A stretch of DNA of 35,067 bases from Blastococcus sp. KM273128 (GCF_021698975.1 NZ_SSXA01000044.1:1-35067); one strand, 5' to 3'. Numbered from the stretch's first letter, positions 7,987 through 22,306 are shown. The notes: generated from the letters alone by a model not told the origin. Program-made: numbers and translations.

Positions 7987-9015
7987 TCAGTGCAGGTCGC
8001 GGCGGGCGAACAGCCAGGTGCCGGCCCCGACGACCACTGCGGCGAACGCGGCCACCACCAGCCCACCGTGCAAGTTGGTGAGCAGGTGGGACGCCGGTTC
8101 GACGCCGCTCGTGGATCCGCTGTAGTCGAAGATCCGGAACCCGCCGGGGGCGACGAGCGCGACCGAGTTGGCGACCACCAGCCACCGGTCGGCCATGGGG
8201 TCCCAGATGCGCAGCGCGTTCTCCACCACGGCGAAGTAGACGAAGGCCACGCCCAGCGCCGCCCCGGTGTTGCGGGTCAGGTTCGCCAGGCCGAAGCCGA
8301 TCAGCCCGACGAGCACCGCGAGCAGGGCGCCACGCGCCTGCACGCCGAGGAGCCCGGACCAGAAGCCGTCCGGGAGGGGGTCGTCGGTGCCCACGAGCGC
8401 GTCGAGCACCCACGCCATCGCCAGCCAGCCCAGCTGCGCGAGGACGCCGAGGGCGAGCGCGGCCAGGGCGAGGACGGCGGCCTTCGTGCCGATGACCTTG
8501 AGCCGGCCGGGGACCCAGAACAGCAGGGCGACGATGGTGCGGGTGGACCACTCGGCCCCGATCCAGGTGGCACCGACCAGGAAGGCGAGCACCGCGGCGG
8601 CGGCGGCGAAACCGATGGCCCCGGCCTCGCCGGCCGAGGCCAGGTCGAAGGGTGCCGTGGTGAGGAAGTCCTGGACGGGGACGTCGGAGGCGGTCAGCGC
8701 GGGGCCGCAGAACTGGTCGACGGGCTGCCCGGCCTGCGCGGCGTCCTGCTCGCAGACCTGCCGGAACTCCTGCTCTGCGGCGAGGAACTCGTCGCGCTGC
8801 TGGGTCGCGGCGGCGAGATCGGCGTCGGTGGGCTCACCGTGGTTGAGCAGCCCGATGACGACCGCGCCGAGCCAGCCGAGGAGCGCCAGGCCCAGCAACA
8901 CCTGGATGAAGCGGCGGGAGGCGAACCGGTGCGCCTCGGCGCGGAACAGGCTGCCCCGCGCCCGGGTGGCGACCGGTCCCGGGGGCGTCGCGGGCCGCTC
9001 GGTCACCGCGCTCAT
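7987..9015 (-). CDS. ABC-2 type transporter permease
   Basis: Membrane partner of the adjacent ATPase. The 342-residue protein has one hydrophobic helix near residues 37-57 (FIQVLLGLALLGWLGAVVIGLL), then an extracytoplasmic loop of about 80 residues with two Cys (VCEQDAA and FCGPALT). Several more helices follow (about 131-155, 178-205, 225-250, 265-285, 312-335). WIGAEWSTRTIVALLFWVPGRLKVIGTKA is the characteristic ABC-2 cytoplasmic segment. Its ATG overlaps the ATPase stop by four bases (ATGA). Substrate is unknown; this layout occurs in drug, peptide and stress-related exporters. No drug-specific feature is visible. Confidence 0.85.
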   Translation of the reverse strand: MSAVTERPATPPGPVATRARGSLFRAEAHRFASRRFIQVLLGLALLGWLGAVVIGLLNHGEPTDADLAAATQQRDEFLAAEQEFRQVCEQDAAQAGQPVDQFCGPALTASDVPVQDFLTTAPFDLASAGEAGAIGFAAAAAVLAFLVGATWIGAEWSTRTIVALLFWVPGRLKVIGTKAAVLALAALALGVLAQLGWLAMAWVLDALVGTDDPLPDGFWSGLLGVQARGALLAVLVGLIGFGLANLTRNTGAALGVAFVYFAVVENALRIWDPMADRWLVVANSVALVAPGGFRIFDYSGSTSGVEPASHLLTNLHGGLVVAAFAAVVVGAGTWLFARRDLH

Positions 9016-9929
9016 GCCCGCTCCCCGGTGATGGCGAGGAAGGCGCTCTCCAGGTCGGGGGTCACGCGCACGAGCTCCTCGAGGTAGTGGCCGTGCTCGG
9101 CCAGCACGCGGGTGATCTCCCCGGGTGCGGGGGCGCCGTGCACGAGGACCTGGCCGTCAGGGGCGGGGGAGACGGAGAACCCGTTGCCGGCGAGCACCGC
9201 GGCGGCAGCGGCCGGGTCGGGCACCGCCACCCGGACGTCGCCGGTGCCGGCCCGGTCGAGCACGGAGGAGACGGGGCCGGCGGCGACCTGGCGCCCCCGG
9301 GCGAGGATGGTCACCGAGTCGCAGACCTGCTGGATCTCGGCGAGCAGGTGCGAGGAGAGCAGCACGGTGGTGTGGCCGTCGGCGCCCAGCCGGCGGATGA
9401 GCTCGCGGACGTCGCGGATGCCGGCCGGGTCCAGGCCGTTGCTCGGCTCGTCGAGGATGAGCAGGCGCGGCGCCTTGAGCAGGGCCGCCGCGATGCCGAG
9501 ACGCTGCTTCATGCCGAGCGAGTAGCCCTTGAACCGCTCGTCGGCGCGGTCCCGCAGGTCGACCAGCTCCAGGCACTCCTCGACGCGGGCGGCCGTCACC
9601 CCGGCGGTCTCGGCGAGCAGGCAGAGGTTGCGGCGGCCGGAGAAGCCCGGGAAGAACAGCGGCGTCTCCACCAGCGCGCCGACCTCGCCGATGACCCGGG
9701 GCAGGTCGGCGGGTACCGGGCGGTCGAGCAGCCGCACGTCGCCGGCGGTGGGTCGCACCAGGCCGAGAAGGATGCGGATGGAGGTGGTCTTGCCCGATCC
9801 GTTGGGTCCCAGCAGCCCGTGCACGCCGCCGGAGTCGACGGTCATGTCCAGGCCGTCGAGCGCGCGGAGCACCTGGCCGCCCCGTCCGCGGTAGGTCTTC
9901 GCGACCCCCGTCATCTGCACCGCAGGCAC
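9012..9929 (-). CDS. ABC transporter ATP-binding protein (ABC-2 exporter, BcrA/CcmA-like)
   Basis: Energises the permease encoded just downstream. With the GTG at 9929, preceded by a GGGAGG ribosome-binding site, the product has 305 residues; an in-frame start at 9971 would add 14 residues of unconserved Arg/Gly-rich sequence. It shows Walker A GPNGSGKTT, Q-loop region EVGALVETPLFFPGFSGRRNL, signature YSLGMKQRLGIA, Walker B RLLILDEPSNGLDPAG and the switch His in LLSSHLLAEI. The last 80 residues are the variable C-terminal extension usual for this subfamily. Expression is probably from a promoter in 9930-10040. Confidence 0.88.
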   Translation of the reverse strand: MPAVQMTGVAKTYRGRGGQVLRALDGLDMTVDSGGVHGLLGPNGSGKTTSIRILLGLVRPTAGDVRLLDRPVPADLPRVIGEVGALVETPLFFPGFSGRRNLCLLAETAGVTAARVEECLELVDLRDRADERFKGYSLGMKQRLGIAAALLKAPRLLILDEPSNGLDPAGIRDVRELIRRLGADGHTTVLLSSHLLAEIQQVCDSVTILARGRQVAAGPVSSVLDRAGTGDVRVAVPDPAAAAAVLAGNGFSVSPAPDGQVLVHGAPAPGEITRVLAEHGHYLEELVRVTPDLESAFLAITGERA

Positions 9930-10042
9930 GCCGGTCTCCCACCTCCCGGTCGGGCGCCCGGGTCGCCGCACCCTGGCACATCCACGACCCCGGCGACAGC
10001 ACCCGCGACCCGTGTCCGGAACCCCCGGTGAGCGGATGGAAC

Positions 10043-10100
10043 GGCCCCCTGCAGGGACCCGGCGCGAGCTCGCGAGTGCCGGGGGGCAGGGGGTCCTTCT
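10043..10100 (-). repeat. Palindromic repeat element, copy B (abuts the bldD stop)
   Basis: Arms GGCCCCCTGC (10043-10052) and GCAGGGGGTCC (10086-10096) pair across a centre GCGCGAGCTCGCGAG. On the minus strand it begins one base after the bldD stop codon, the same placement relative to its gene as the copies after rpoZ and metK. It could act as the bldD transcription terminator or a 3'-end stabiliser. Confidence 0.7.
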
Positions 10101-10101
10101 T

Positions 10102-10659
10102 TCAGCGCGGGGAGCGCCGGCGGTCGCCCCAGCCGTCGTCGACGTCCTCCTCGAGGTCCTCGTCGCCGCCGGAGCTGACGATGCCCTCCATGCCGGGGGA
10201 GAGCACGCCCCACTCGATCAGCCGCGAGGTGAGCTCGTCGGGGCTCATGTCGTAGATGATCGCCAGGGACTTGAGGTCCTCGGCGCGGATCGACAGCACC
10301 TTGCCGTTGTAGTCGTGGCGCTGCGCCTGGATGGTCGAGGCGTAGCGCGCCAGCGGGCCGGCCTCGTCGGCGGGCAGCGAGCCCAGCGACTCCAGGTTCA
10401 GCACGATCTTGTTCGTGGACGTGACCGCCGAGCTGGGGCGCGGGTCGGGCAGCAGCTCGGACACCGGCACGCCGTAGAACACCGCGAGCTCGGAGAGGCG
10501 CTGCACGGTCACGGCGCGGTCGCCGCGTTCGTAGGAGCCCACGACGACCGCCTTCCAGCGGCCGTGCGACTTGTCCTCCACCCCCTGCAGGGAGAGGCCC
10601 TGCTGGTTGCGGATCGCGCGGAGCCGGGCGCCGAGGGCCCGTGAGTAGTCGGTGCTCAT
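10102..10659 (-). CDS. bldD: Developmental regulator BldD (c-di-GMP-responsive)
   Basis: DNA-binding repressor that in streptomycetes controls development and is dimerised by tetrameric c-di-GMP. The 185-residue product starts at the ATG that gives [17 protein letters not shown], matching family N termini; the upstream in-frame extension is not BldD-like. Residues 8-70 form the HTH_XRE domain ([51 protein letters not shown]). The C-terminal domain carries the bipartite ligand motif RxD-x8-RxxD as R114-H-D116 and R125-A-E-D128, at the same spacing as in Streptomyces. A 20-residue acidic then Arg-rich tail is longer than in Streptomyces. It is divergent from pyrR, as in other actinobacteria. 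c-di-GMP control is therefore likely. Confidence 0.95.
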   Translation of the reverse strand: MSTDYSRALGARLRAIRNQQGLSLQGVEDKSHGRWKAVVVGSYERGDRAVTVQRLSELAVFYGVPVSELLPDPRPSSAVTSTNKIVLNLESLGSLPADEAGPLARYASTIQAQRHDYNGKVLSIRAEDLKSLAIIYDMSPDELTSRLIEWGVLSPGMEGIVSSGGDEDLEEDVDDGWGDRRRSPR

Positions 10660-10708
10660 CGCTGTCTGCTCACTGTCCGTCGTCTCGGATCGGGGCTGTT
10701 CGTCACGC

Positions 10709-10735
10709 AGCGTACGTGCGAAGCGGGCATCGCAA
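10709..10735 (-). promoter_or_regulatory. Candidate bldD promoter
   Basis: On the minus strand, TTGCGA (10735-10730) and TACGCT (10714-10709) resemble -35 and -10 elements with a 15-base spacer, slightly short. Transcription would start about 45-50 bases before the bldD ATG. An AGTGA half-site resembling half of the BldD box (10674-10670, minus strand) lies downstream, compatible with the autoregulation known for the family. Confidence 0.35.
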
Positions 10736-10818
10736 CAGCCGGGTCGGCGCGAAACCGCAGGCGGGCGGGGGATCGCCGGGCGCCCCCGGGGGCCGGTCGG
10801 CGTCGGGCGGGCGTGCAG

Positions 10819-10824
10819 TACCGT
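10819..10824 (+). promoter_or_regulatory. Candidate -10 of the pyr operon promoter
   Basis: TACCGT fits TAnnnT and would give a leader of about 50 bases that contains the PyrR-binding hairpin. No clear -35 is visible, so support is modest. Confidence 0.3.
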
Positions 10825-10842
10825 CGTCGGCGGTCCGTCCAC

Positions 10843-12420
<1,578 letters not shown>

Positions 12421-12424
<4 letters not shown>

Positions 12425-13710
12425 CGACCCACCTGATCAAGGGGGCGCGGCCGCTGGGCGGCGACCCCGCCGACATCCTGGTCAGCGACGGCCGGATCGC
12501 CGCGATCGGCGACTCGCTGTCCGCTCCCGGCGCCGAGGTGGTCGAGGCCGCCGGCCTGGTCGCGCTGCCCGGCCTGGTCGACCTGCACACCCACCTGCGC
12601 GAGCCCGGCCGGGAGGACGCCGAGACGGTGGAGACCGGCAGCCGCGCCGCCGCGCTCGGCGGGTTCACCGCGGTGCACGCGATGGCCAACACCGACCCGG
12701 TCGCCGACACCGCCGGCGTGGTGGAGCAGGTGTGGCGGCTGGGCCGGGAGACCGGCCTGGTCGACGTCGTCCCGGTCGGGGCGGTGACCGTCGGGCTGGC
12801 GGGCGAGCGGCTGGCCGAGCTCGGCGCGATGGCCGACTCCGCCGCCCGGGTGCGGGTCTTCTCCGACGACGGGCACTGCGTGGCCGACCCCGCGCTCATG
12901 CGCCGCGCGCTGGAGTACGTGAAGGCCTTCGACGGCGTCATCGCCCAGCACGCCGAGGAGCCCCGCCTCACCGCCGGCGCCCAGATGCACGAGGGCGACC
13001 GCTCGGCCCGCCTCGGCCTCACCGGCTGGCCGGCCGCCGCCGAGGAGGCGATCATCGCCCGCGACGTGCTGCTCGCCGAGCACGTCGGCGCCCGGCTGCA
13101 CGTCTGCCACGTCTCGACCGCCGGCTCGGTGGAGATCCTGCGCTGGGCCAAGTCGCGCGGGGTCCGGGTGACCGCCGAGGTGACGCCGCACCACCTGCTC
13201 CTCACCGACGCCTGCGCCGAGTCCTACGACCCGGTGTTCAAGGTCAACCCGCCGCTGCGCACGGACGCCGACGTCGAGGCGCTCCGGGCCGGGCTCGCCG
13301 ACGGCACCGTCGACGCCGTCGGCACCGACCACGCCCCGCACGCGGTGGAGGACAAGGAGAGCGAGTGGGCGCAGGCCCGGCCCGGGATGCTCGGGCTGGA
13401 GCAGGCGCTCTCGGTCGTCATCGAGACGATGGTCGGGCCGGGCCGCCTCGACTGGGCGGGCGTGGCCGACCGGATGTCGGTCCGCCCGGCCGCGATCGGG
13501 CGGCTCGAGGGCCACGGCCGCCCGATCGCGCCGGGCGAGCCGGCCAACCTGGTGCTCGTCGACCCGGCCGCCCGGTCGGTGGTCGACCCCGCGGCGCTGG
13601 CCAGCCGCAGCCGCAACAGCCCCTATGCCGGCCGGGAGCTCCCTGGCCGGGTGGTCGCGACGTTCCTGCGGGGGACGCCGACCGTCCTGGAAGGAAAGGC
13701 AACACGGTGA
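12421..13710 (+). CDS. pyrC: Dihydroorotase (type I, multifunctional-like)
   Basis: Zinc amidohydrolase that cyclises carbamoyl-aspartate to dihydroorotate. The 429 residues fit the type I enzymes. Metal ligands are visible: the HxH pair in [13 protein letters not shown] (about 55-65), the bridging-site Asp in [11 protein letters not shown], His in CHVSTAGS, His in [10 protein letters not shown] and the catalytic Asp in GTDHAPH. Bridging is probably by Asp, as in other type I bacterial enzymes, since no Lys occupies that position. The start is a GTG overlapping the pyrB stop; the end overlaps carA. Unlike mycobacteria, no small membrane-protein gene lies between pyrC and carA. Confidence 0.96.
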
Positions 13711-14873
13711 CAGAGGCAGTGCTCGTGCTCGAGGACGGGCGCACGTTCCGGGGCGAGTCCTACGGCGCCACGGGGACGACGGTCGGGGAGGCGGTCTTCG
13801 CCACCGGCATGACCGGCTACCAGGAGACGCTGACCGACCCCAGCTACGCCGGCCAGATCGTCGCCATGACGGCGCCGCACATCGGCAACACCGGCGTCAA
13901 CGGCGAGGACGACGAGAGCAGCCGCATGTGGGTCGCCGGCTTCGTCGTCCGCGACCCCGCTCGGCGCACGAGCAACTGGCGGGCCACCGGCAGCCTGGAC
14001 GACGAGCTGGCGGCGCAGGGCGTCGTCGGCATCAGCGGCGTCGACACCCGGGCGCTGACCCGGCACCTGCGCGACCGGGGGGCGATGCGCGCCGGCATCA
14101 GCACCGAGCTGGACCCGGACGCGCTGCTCGTCCGGGTCGCCGCGGCCGAGGGGATGACCGGCGCCGACCTCGCCCCCACGGTGAGCACCGGGGAGCCCTA
14201 CGTCGTCCCGGCGGTGGGGGAGAAGCGCTTCACCATCGCCGCGCTCGACCTCGGCATCAAGACCGCCACCCCGCGCCACCTGGCCGCGCTCGGCGTCGAG
14301 ACCAACGTGCTGCCCTCCACCGCCACCGCCGAGGAGCTGCTCGCGGCGGGGCCCGACGGGGTGTTCCTCTCCAACGGCCCCGGTGACCCGGCCGCCGCGG
14401 ACTACGCCGTCGAGGCGGTGCGCGGGGTGCTCGACGCCCGCCGGCCGCTGTTCGGCATCTGCTTCGGCAACCAGATCCTCGGCCGGGCGCTGGGCCTGGG
14501 CACCTACAAGCTGCGCTTCGGACACCGGGGCCTGAACCAGCCGGTGCTCGACCGGGTCAGCGGCACCGTGCGGGTGACCAGCCACAACCACGGCTTCGCC
14601 GTCGACGCGCCGCTGGACCGGCCCACCGGCACGCCCTACGGCGAGGTCGAGGTCAGCCACGTCGGACTCAACGACGACGTCGTCGAGGGCCTGCGGCTGC
14701 TCGAGGCGCCGGCGTTCAGCGTGCAGTTCCACCCGGAGTCGGCGGCCGGCCCGCACGACGCCGCCCCCCTGTTCCAGCGCTTCGTGGACCTGATGGAGGC
14801 CGCCCGCCGCGGTGGCGACGCCGTCAGCCCGCCTCCCGTCGTGGAGCGCAGCACCGGCGAGAAGGAGGCCTGA
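13707..14873 (+). CDS. carA: Carbamoyl-phosphate synthase small (glutaminase) subunit
   Basis: Hydrolyses glutamine and channels ammonia to CarB. The 388-residue protein has the N-terminal CarA domain ([62 protein letters not shown]). The class I amidotransferase domain has the nucleophile Cys in [19 protein letters not shown], and the His-Glu pair in [12 protein letters not shown]. The nucleophile loop reads GICFGNQ where enterobacterial enzymes have GICLGHQ. The GTG start overlaps pyrC. One base separates its stop from the carB GTG. Confidence 0.97.
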   Translation: MTEAVLVLEDGRTFRGESYGATGTTVGEAVFATGMTGYQETLTDPSYAGQIVAMTAPHIGNTGVNGEDDESSRMWVAGFVVRDPARRTSNWRATGSLDDELAAQGVVGISGVDTRALTRHLRDRGAMRAGISTELDPDALLVRVAAAEGMTGADLAPTVSTGEPYVVPAVGEKRFTIAALDLGIKTATPRHLAALGVETNVLPSTATAEELLAAGPDGVFLSNGPGDPAAADYAVEAVRGVLDARRPLFGICFGNQILGRALGLGTYKLRFGHRGLNQPVLDRVSGTVRVTSHNHGFAVDAPLDRPTGTPYGEVEVSHVGLNDDVVEGLRLLEAPAFSVQFHPESAAGPHDAAPLFQRFVDLMEAARRGGDAVSPPPVVERSTGEKEA

Positions 14874-14874
14874 C

Positions 14875-18200
<3,326 letters not shown>

Positions 18201-18204
<4 letters not shown>

Positions 18205-19565
18205 CGACGTCGTCGCCCGGCGCGGTCGCCCGGCTGCGCGACGACGTGGTCGCCCGCGGGCTGGTCGAGGGGCTGCCCGCGGCCTTCGCCGCCGGGCTGA
18301 CCCGGTTCGGGCGGCCGCAGCGGGCCGAGCTCGACGCGCTGACCGGGGCGGCCACCGACCTGGCCGCCCGGCTCGCCACCGGCGCGGTGGGGGAGGAGGA
18401 CCTGCCGCTGCTCACCCGCGTGCTCTACACCGCCCGCCAGGCCGACCTGCTCGCCCGGCACGGCGTGCCCAGCCCGGCCTACGACGTGCTGGGCTCCTTC
18501 CGGGAGAACCTCGAGCGCCCGCTGGGCCCGCGGCTGGCCGAGCGGCCGACGGCGGGCGACCGCCGCTGGCCGCTGCTCGGCCGCACGGTGGGGTTCCCCC
18601 TCGGGATCTCCTCCTGCGTGCTCAACGGCAGCGCGGCGTGGGTGCGGCACAACGTGGCCAACGGCTGGAACGTGCTCACGTACAAGACCGTCCGCGGCCG
18701 CGCGCACCCGCCGAACGAGGCCCCGAACTGGACGATCGCGCCGGGGCTCACGGCGAGCCTGCCCCCGGGGGGCGGTGCCGACGTCGTCTCCGACCCGTGG
18801 GACTGGGTGGCGCCCGGCTCGCCCGCGGTGAGCAGCGTGAACTCCTTCGGCGTGCCGTCGCCGGAGCCGGAGGAGTGGATGGCCGACCTGGAGCGAGCAC
18901 TGGCCGCGGTCGGCGACGAGCAGCTCCTCCTGGTGAGCGTCATGGGGGAGGGCGACGACCTGGCGGCGGACTTCGCCCGCACCGCCCTCATGGCGCAGGA
19001 GGCGGGCGCGACCGTCGTCGAGCTGAACCTCTCCTGCCCGAACACCCTGGACCGGTCGGCGGCGGGGGTGAAGCCGCCGCTGTGCCTCGACGCCGACGCC
19101 ACCGTCGCCGTCGTCGAGGCGGTGCGCCGGCAGCTCGACGACCGCACCGGGTTGGTGGCCAAGCTGTCCTGGCTGGACGCGGACCGGCTCGCCGCGCTGG
19201 TCCCGCGGCTGGCGCCGCTGGTCGACGGGATCGCCGGCATCAACACCGTGCAGAGCCGGGTGCGCCGCAGCGACGGCACCCCCACCTTCCCCGGGCGGGA
19301 GCTGGCCGGCCTGTCGGGCATCGCCGTGCGCGAGTCGGCGCTGGACTTCACCCGCCGCCTGGTGGCGCTGCGCGCGGAGGGCGGGGTGCGCTTCGACGTC
19401 CTGGCGATGGGCGGGGTGACCGACCCCGCCTCCTTCGAGGCGCTGTTCACGGCCGGGGCCGACGCGGTGCAGTCCGCCGCCGGCGCGTTCGCCGACCCGC
19501 TGCTGGCCCGGCGCTGCACCGACGCGCTGGGGGAGACCCTGCCCCGATCCGGAGAGGCCCCGTGA
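18201..19565 (+). CDS. pyrD: Dihydroorotate dehydrogenase, class 1-like with N-terminal extension
   Basis: Oxidises dihydroorotate to orotate with FMN. The 454 residues are well above class 1 (about 310) and class 2 (about 340-360). Residues 1-130 form a helical, Ala/Leu-rich, non-membrane extension I do not recognise. The barrel follows: [42 protein letters not shown], then [12 protein letters not shown] with a Cys at the catalytic-base position. Class 2 enzymes have Ser there (NVSSPN). Next come [30 protein letters not shown] and [12 protein letters not shown]. No pyrK electron-transfer partner is adjacent, so the electron acceptor is unclear. Position between carB and pyrF makes the pathway role secure; the enzyme class is unusual for actinobacteria. 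Confidence 0.85.
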
Positions 19566-20440
19566 CCGCACCGTTCGGGCCGCGGCTCGCCGACGCCGTC
19601 GCCGCCCGCGGGCCGCTGTGCGTCGGCATCGACCCGCACGCCGCCCTGCTCGACGCCTGGGGGCTGCCCGACAGCGCCGACGGGGTGGCCGCGTTCACCG
19701 ATGCCGTCGTCGGCGCGCTGGCCGGATCGGTCGCCGTCCTGAAGCCGCAGGTCGCCTTCTACGAGCGGTTCGGCTCCCGCGGCCTGGCCGTACTGGAGGA
19801 GGGGGTGGCCCGGGCGCGCGCCGCCGGGGCGCTGGTGCTGCTGGACGCCAAGCGCGGCGACATCGGCTCGACCATGGCCGCCTACGCCGACCACCTGCGC
19901 GCCGACCACCCGCTGGCGGTGGACGCGATGACCGTCAACCCCTACCTGGGGCCGGGCTCGCTGCAGCCGGCGGTGGACACCGCGCGGCAGCACGGCGGGG
20001 GGCTGTTCGTGCTGGCCCGCACCTCCAACCCCGACGCCGGGACGCTGCAGCACGCGGTCACCGGCGGGCGGTCGGCCGCGCAGGTCGTCGTCGACACCGT
20101 GCGCGGGTGGAACACCCCGGGCTGGGTCGTGGGCGACCCGCTGCCCGACCCCGCTGCCGTGCCCGACCTCGCGAGCGGGTTCGGGCCCACCACCGGCTCC
20201 TTCGGGGTGGTGGTCGGGGCGACGCTGGGCGAGCTGGACGTCGACCTGGCCGGCCTGGGCGGTCCGGTCCTCGCGCCGGGGCTCGGTGCGCAGGGCGGGA
20301 CGGTGAGCGACCTGCGGCGGCTGTTCGGTGACCGCGCGGCCGTGGTCCCCACGGTGTCCCGCGACGTGCTGGGCGCCGGTCCCGACGCCGCCGCGCTCCG
20401 GGCCGCCGCCGGGCGCTGGGCGGAGGCCCTGGCGGCATGA
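19562..20440 (+). CDS. pyrF: Orotidine-5'-phosphate decarboxylase (type 2)
   Basis: Decarboxylates OMP to UMP, completing the pathway. The 292-residue protein belongs to the longer, mycobacterial/myxobacterial-type subfamily rather than the 230-residue enteric one. Visible motifs are CVGIDPH near the N terminus, LKPQVAFYERFG, the catalytic VLLDAKRGDIGSTMAAYA (Asp-Lys-Asp triad), MTVNPYLGPGSLQP, and VLAPGLGAQGG for the phosphate. The GTG overlaps the pyrD stop. No orotate phosphoribosyltransferase (pyrE) gene lies in the window, so it must be elsewhere, as is common in actinobacteria. A GC hairpin follows immediately. Confidence 0.95.
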   Translation: MTAPFGPRLADAVAARGPLCVGIDPHAALLDAWGLPDSADGVAAFTDAVVGALAGSVAVLKPQVAFYERFGSRGLAVLEEGVARARAAGALVLLDAKRGDIGSTMAAYADHLRADHPLAVDAMTVNPYLGPGSLQPAVDTARQHGGGLFVLARTSNPDAGTLQHAVTGGRSAAQVVVDTVRGWNTPGWVVGDPLPDPAAVPDLASGFGPTTGSFGVVVGATLGELDVDLAGLGGPVLAPGLGAQGGTVSDLRRLFGDRAAVVPTVSRDVLGAGPDAAALRAAAGRWAEALAA

Positions 20441-20445
20441 GGCGG

Positions 20446-20471
20446 GGTGGTGCGCTGAGAGGCGCACCGCC
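20446..20471 (+). terminator. Hairpin ending the pyr operon
   Basis: GGTGGTGCGC (20446-20455) and GCGCACCGCC (20462-20471) pair over 10 bp (one G-U) around a 6-base loop, starting five bases after the pyrF stop. No T tract, as usual for this GC content. Confidence 0.6.
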
Positions 20472-20924
20472 GCCGGGCCACCCACGCCGTGCCGCCGCCG
20501 ACCTCGCCGCGCACCGCGGGGCCGGCGACCACACCGCGAGGTCGACGTCCGGCACACCGGGCTCGGGCCCTCGAGCAGCCCTGCGACAGGCCGCTGACCG
20601 GGGCGGGAACCGCCGCCGGGCGTGTCGTCTCGTCGGCGTGTCGCAGCCCCTCGGACGGCGGGCGCGGCCAGCCGACCGGGCGAAACGTGACCGTCCGGTT
20701 GGCCGCTCTGACCTGGGCTGATCACGGACGGTCACCGGTAGGGCGGCGATCGTGTGAACCACGGGTTGCCGGGAGGTGCCACGGGGCGCCGCGCCCGCGC
20801 GGACCTGCGGATTTGCCGGGGACCCGCACGACGGACAGGCTCGCAGCGGGGACGCGGTGCGTCCTCGGAAACCGAACGACCGCCGGTCGCCCATCGGCCG
20901 ACGACGACACGATTGGGTTGCACG
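20472..20924 (+). other. Long gene-free leader region before mihF, with an inverted repeat
   Basis: About 450 bases with no credible gene: the open frames here have no ribosome-binding site and no recognisable product. One clear structure is GTGACCGTCCG (20687-20697) and CGGACGGTCAC (20725-20735), a perfect 11-bp inverted repeat around 27 bases. Its half-sites recur loosely nearby (TCGGACGGCG at 20651). It could be a regulator's operator or an RNA stem in a long mihF leader. I find no convincing -35/-10 pair. Confidence 0.4.
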
Positions 20925-21281
20925 ATGCCCCTGCCTGAACTGTCCCCGGAACAGCGGGCCGCCGCCCTCGAGAAGGCGGCCGCGGCCCGCAAGGCGCGCG
21001 CCGATCTGCGCGAGCGACTCAAGAGCAAGGGCACCACGGTCGGCGACGTCCTCAAGCAGGGCGAGACCGACGAGGTGATCGGCAAGATGCGGGTCTCTGC
21101 GGTCCTGGAATCCCTGCCCGGTGTGGGCAAGGCACGGGCTGCGAAGATCATGGAGCGCCTGGAGATCTCCCCCACGCGACGCGTGCGGGGGCTGGGCGCC
21201 AACCAGCGGCGGGCGCTGGAGGCCGAGTTCGGCGGCGACAAGGTCGACGCCGACCAGGTCCCCGCCGACGGCTCCGTCTGA
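20925..21281 (+). CDS. mihF: Integration host factor, actinobacterial type (mIHF)
   Basis: Nucleoid-associated protein, unrelated in fold to enteric IHF, that binds and bends DNA and is essential in mycobacteria. The ATG gives 118 residues beginning MPLPELSPEQRAAALEKAAAARKARADLRERLK, which matches the family start; the 57 codons of upstream open frame do not. A helix-two-turn-helix follows, with ESLPGVGKARAAKIMERLEI (about 62-81), the DNA-backbone-binding segment, then RRVRGLGANQRRALEAEF. The last 13 residues (GDKVDADQVPADG) are a short acidic tail. It is usually followed by gmk and rpoZ, as here. A hairpin separates it from gmk. Confidence 0.93.
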   Translation: MPLPELSPEQRAAALEKAAAARKARADLRERLKSKGTTVGDVLKQGETDEVIGKMRVSAVLESLPGVGKARAAKIMERLEISPTRRVRGLGANQRRALEAEFGGDKVDADQVPADGSV

Positions 21282-21284
21282 GGA

Positions 21285-21310
21285 GGGTCGTCGGCAACCG
21301 CCGACGACCC
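21285..21310 (+). terminator. Perfect 11-bp hairpin between mihF and gmk
   Basis: GGGTCGTCGGC (21285-21295), loop AACC, GCCGACGACCC (21300-21310), three bases after the mihF stop and 17 before the gmk GTG. No T tract. Likely a partial terminator or processing/stability stem that lowers gmk expression relative to the abundant mIHF. Confidence 0.6.
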
Positions 21311-21326
21311 CGGGCGAGGACGACGA

Positions 21327-21926
21327 GTGGCTGCAGTGACACAGGCACGGCTGACCGTGCTCTCAGGACCCTCCGGGGTCGGCAAGGGCACCGTGGTCGC
21401 CGAGGTCCGGCGGCGGCACCCCGAGGTGTGGGTGTCGGTGTCGGCCACCACTCGTCGTCCCCGGCCCGGCGAGGTCGACGGCGTGCACTACCACTTCGTC
21501 TCCGCCACCGAGTTCGACCGCCTGATCGCCACCGACGGGCTGCTGGAGTGGGCCGAGTACGCGGGCAACCGCTACGGCACCCCGCTGGCCCCGGTGCAGG
21601 CGCAGCTGGCCACCGGCCGCCCGGCGCTGCTGGAGATCGAGCTGCAGGGCGCCCGGCAGGTCCGGGCGCGCGCCCCCGAGGCGCAGCTGGTCTTCCTGGC
21701 CCCGCCGTCATGGGCCGAGCTGGTCAGCCGGCTGGCCGGCCGGGGCTCGGAGCCGGTCGCCGTCCAGGAGCGGCGGCTGGCGATCGCGCAGGCCGAGCTG
21801 GACTCCTCCGGTGAGTTCGACGTGGTGGTGGTCAACGACGACGTCGCCCGCGCCGCGGACGAGTTGGTAGGCTTGCTGACTGCGCCCTCACCCGGACCGG
21901 TTCCGGGCACCGGCGCCCACGAGTGA
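21327..21926 (+). CDS. gmk: Guanylate kinase
   Basis: Phosphorylates GMP (and dGMP) to the diphosphate. The 199-residue product has the P-loop [12 protein letters not shown] (about 13-24), the GMP-binding [23 protein letters not shown] with its Arg and Tyr residues, [13 protein letters not shown], and [13 protein letters not shown]. The GTG at 21327 follows a GAGGAC ribosome-binding site; another in-frame GTG at 21336 would shorten it by three residues. It lies between mihF and rpoZ, a conserved actinobacterial order. Confidence 0.96.
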   Translation: MAAVTQARLTVLSGPSGVGKGTVVAEVRRRHPEVWVSVSATTRRPRPGEVDGVHYHFVSATEFDRLIATDGLLEWAEYAGNRYGTPLAPVQAQLATGRPALLEIELQGARQVRARAPEAQLVFLAPPSWAELVSRLAGRGSEPVAVQERRLAIAQAELDSSGEFDVVVVNDDVARAADELVGLLTAPSPGPVPGTGAHE

Positions 21927-21985
21927 GCCCGCCGGTCCGCCGGCCCGCCCGCTCCCACGAAACGATCGAGGAGACCCGTCCGACC

Positions 21986-22249
21986 GTGTCCGGAGTCGCA
22001 CCCGCCCCCGAGGGCATCACCAACCCGCCGATCGACGAGCTGCTCGAGCGCACCAGCAGCAAGTACGGCCTGGTGATCTTCGCCGCCAAGCGCGCGCGCC
22101 AGATCAACGCCTACTACAGCCAGCTCTCCGAGGGCCTGCTGGAGTACGTCGGCCCGCTGGTCGACACCGCGCCCCAGGAGAAGCCGCTGTCGATCGCGCT
22201 CCGCGAGATCAACGAGGGCCTCCTGGCGCACACCGCCGGCGAGAACTGA
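21986..22249 (+). CDS. rpoZ: RNA polymerase omega subunit
   Basis: Small subunit that helps assemble beta-prime and, in many bacteria, takes part in ppGpp response. The GTG at 21986 after GAGGAG gives 87 residues, the size of Streptomyces omega. An alternative in-frame GTG at 21923 overlaps the gmk stop (GTGA) and would give 108 residues, closer to the mycobacterial length, so the start is not settled. Core signatures are [38 protein letters not shown] and [17 protein letters not shown] palindromic repeat and then a strong hairpin follow. Confidence 0.93.
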   Translation: MSGVAPAPEGITNPPIDELLERTSSKYGLVIFAAKRARQINAYYSQLSEGLLEYVGPLVDTAPQEKPLSIALREINEGLLAHTAGEN

Positions 22250-22251
22250 AA

Positions 22252-22306
22252 GGCCCCCTCGCCCCCCTCCGCTCGCGAGCTCGCGGCGGGGCCCTGCGAG
22301 GGGGCC
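22252..22306 (+). repeat. Palindromic repeat element, copy C (after rpoZ)
   Basis: Perfect terminal inverted repeats GGCCCCCTCGC (22252-22262) and GCGAGGGGGCC (22296-22306) flank a palindromic centre CGCTCGCGAGCTCGCG. It starts two bases after the rpoZ stop. It is the most symmetrical of the six copies in the window. Confidence 0.75.

Noticed and set aside
20441..20721. Small open frames after pyrF (for example 20437-20721)
   Set aside because: They overlap the pyrF terminator hairpin, lack ribosome-binding sites and have shuffled Arg/Pro/Gly-rich composition typical of chance frames.
20754..20924. 57-codon N-terminal extension of mihF
   Set aside because: The extension is Arg/Gly-rich and unlike the family, whereas the ATG at 20925 gives the conserved N terminus.
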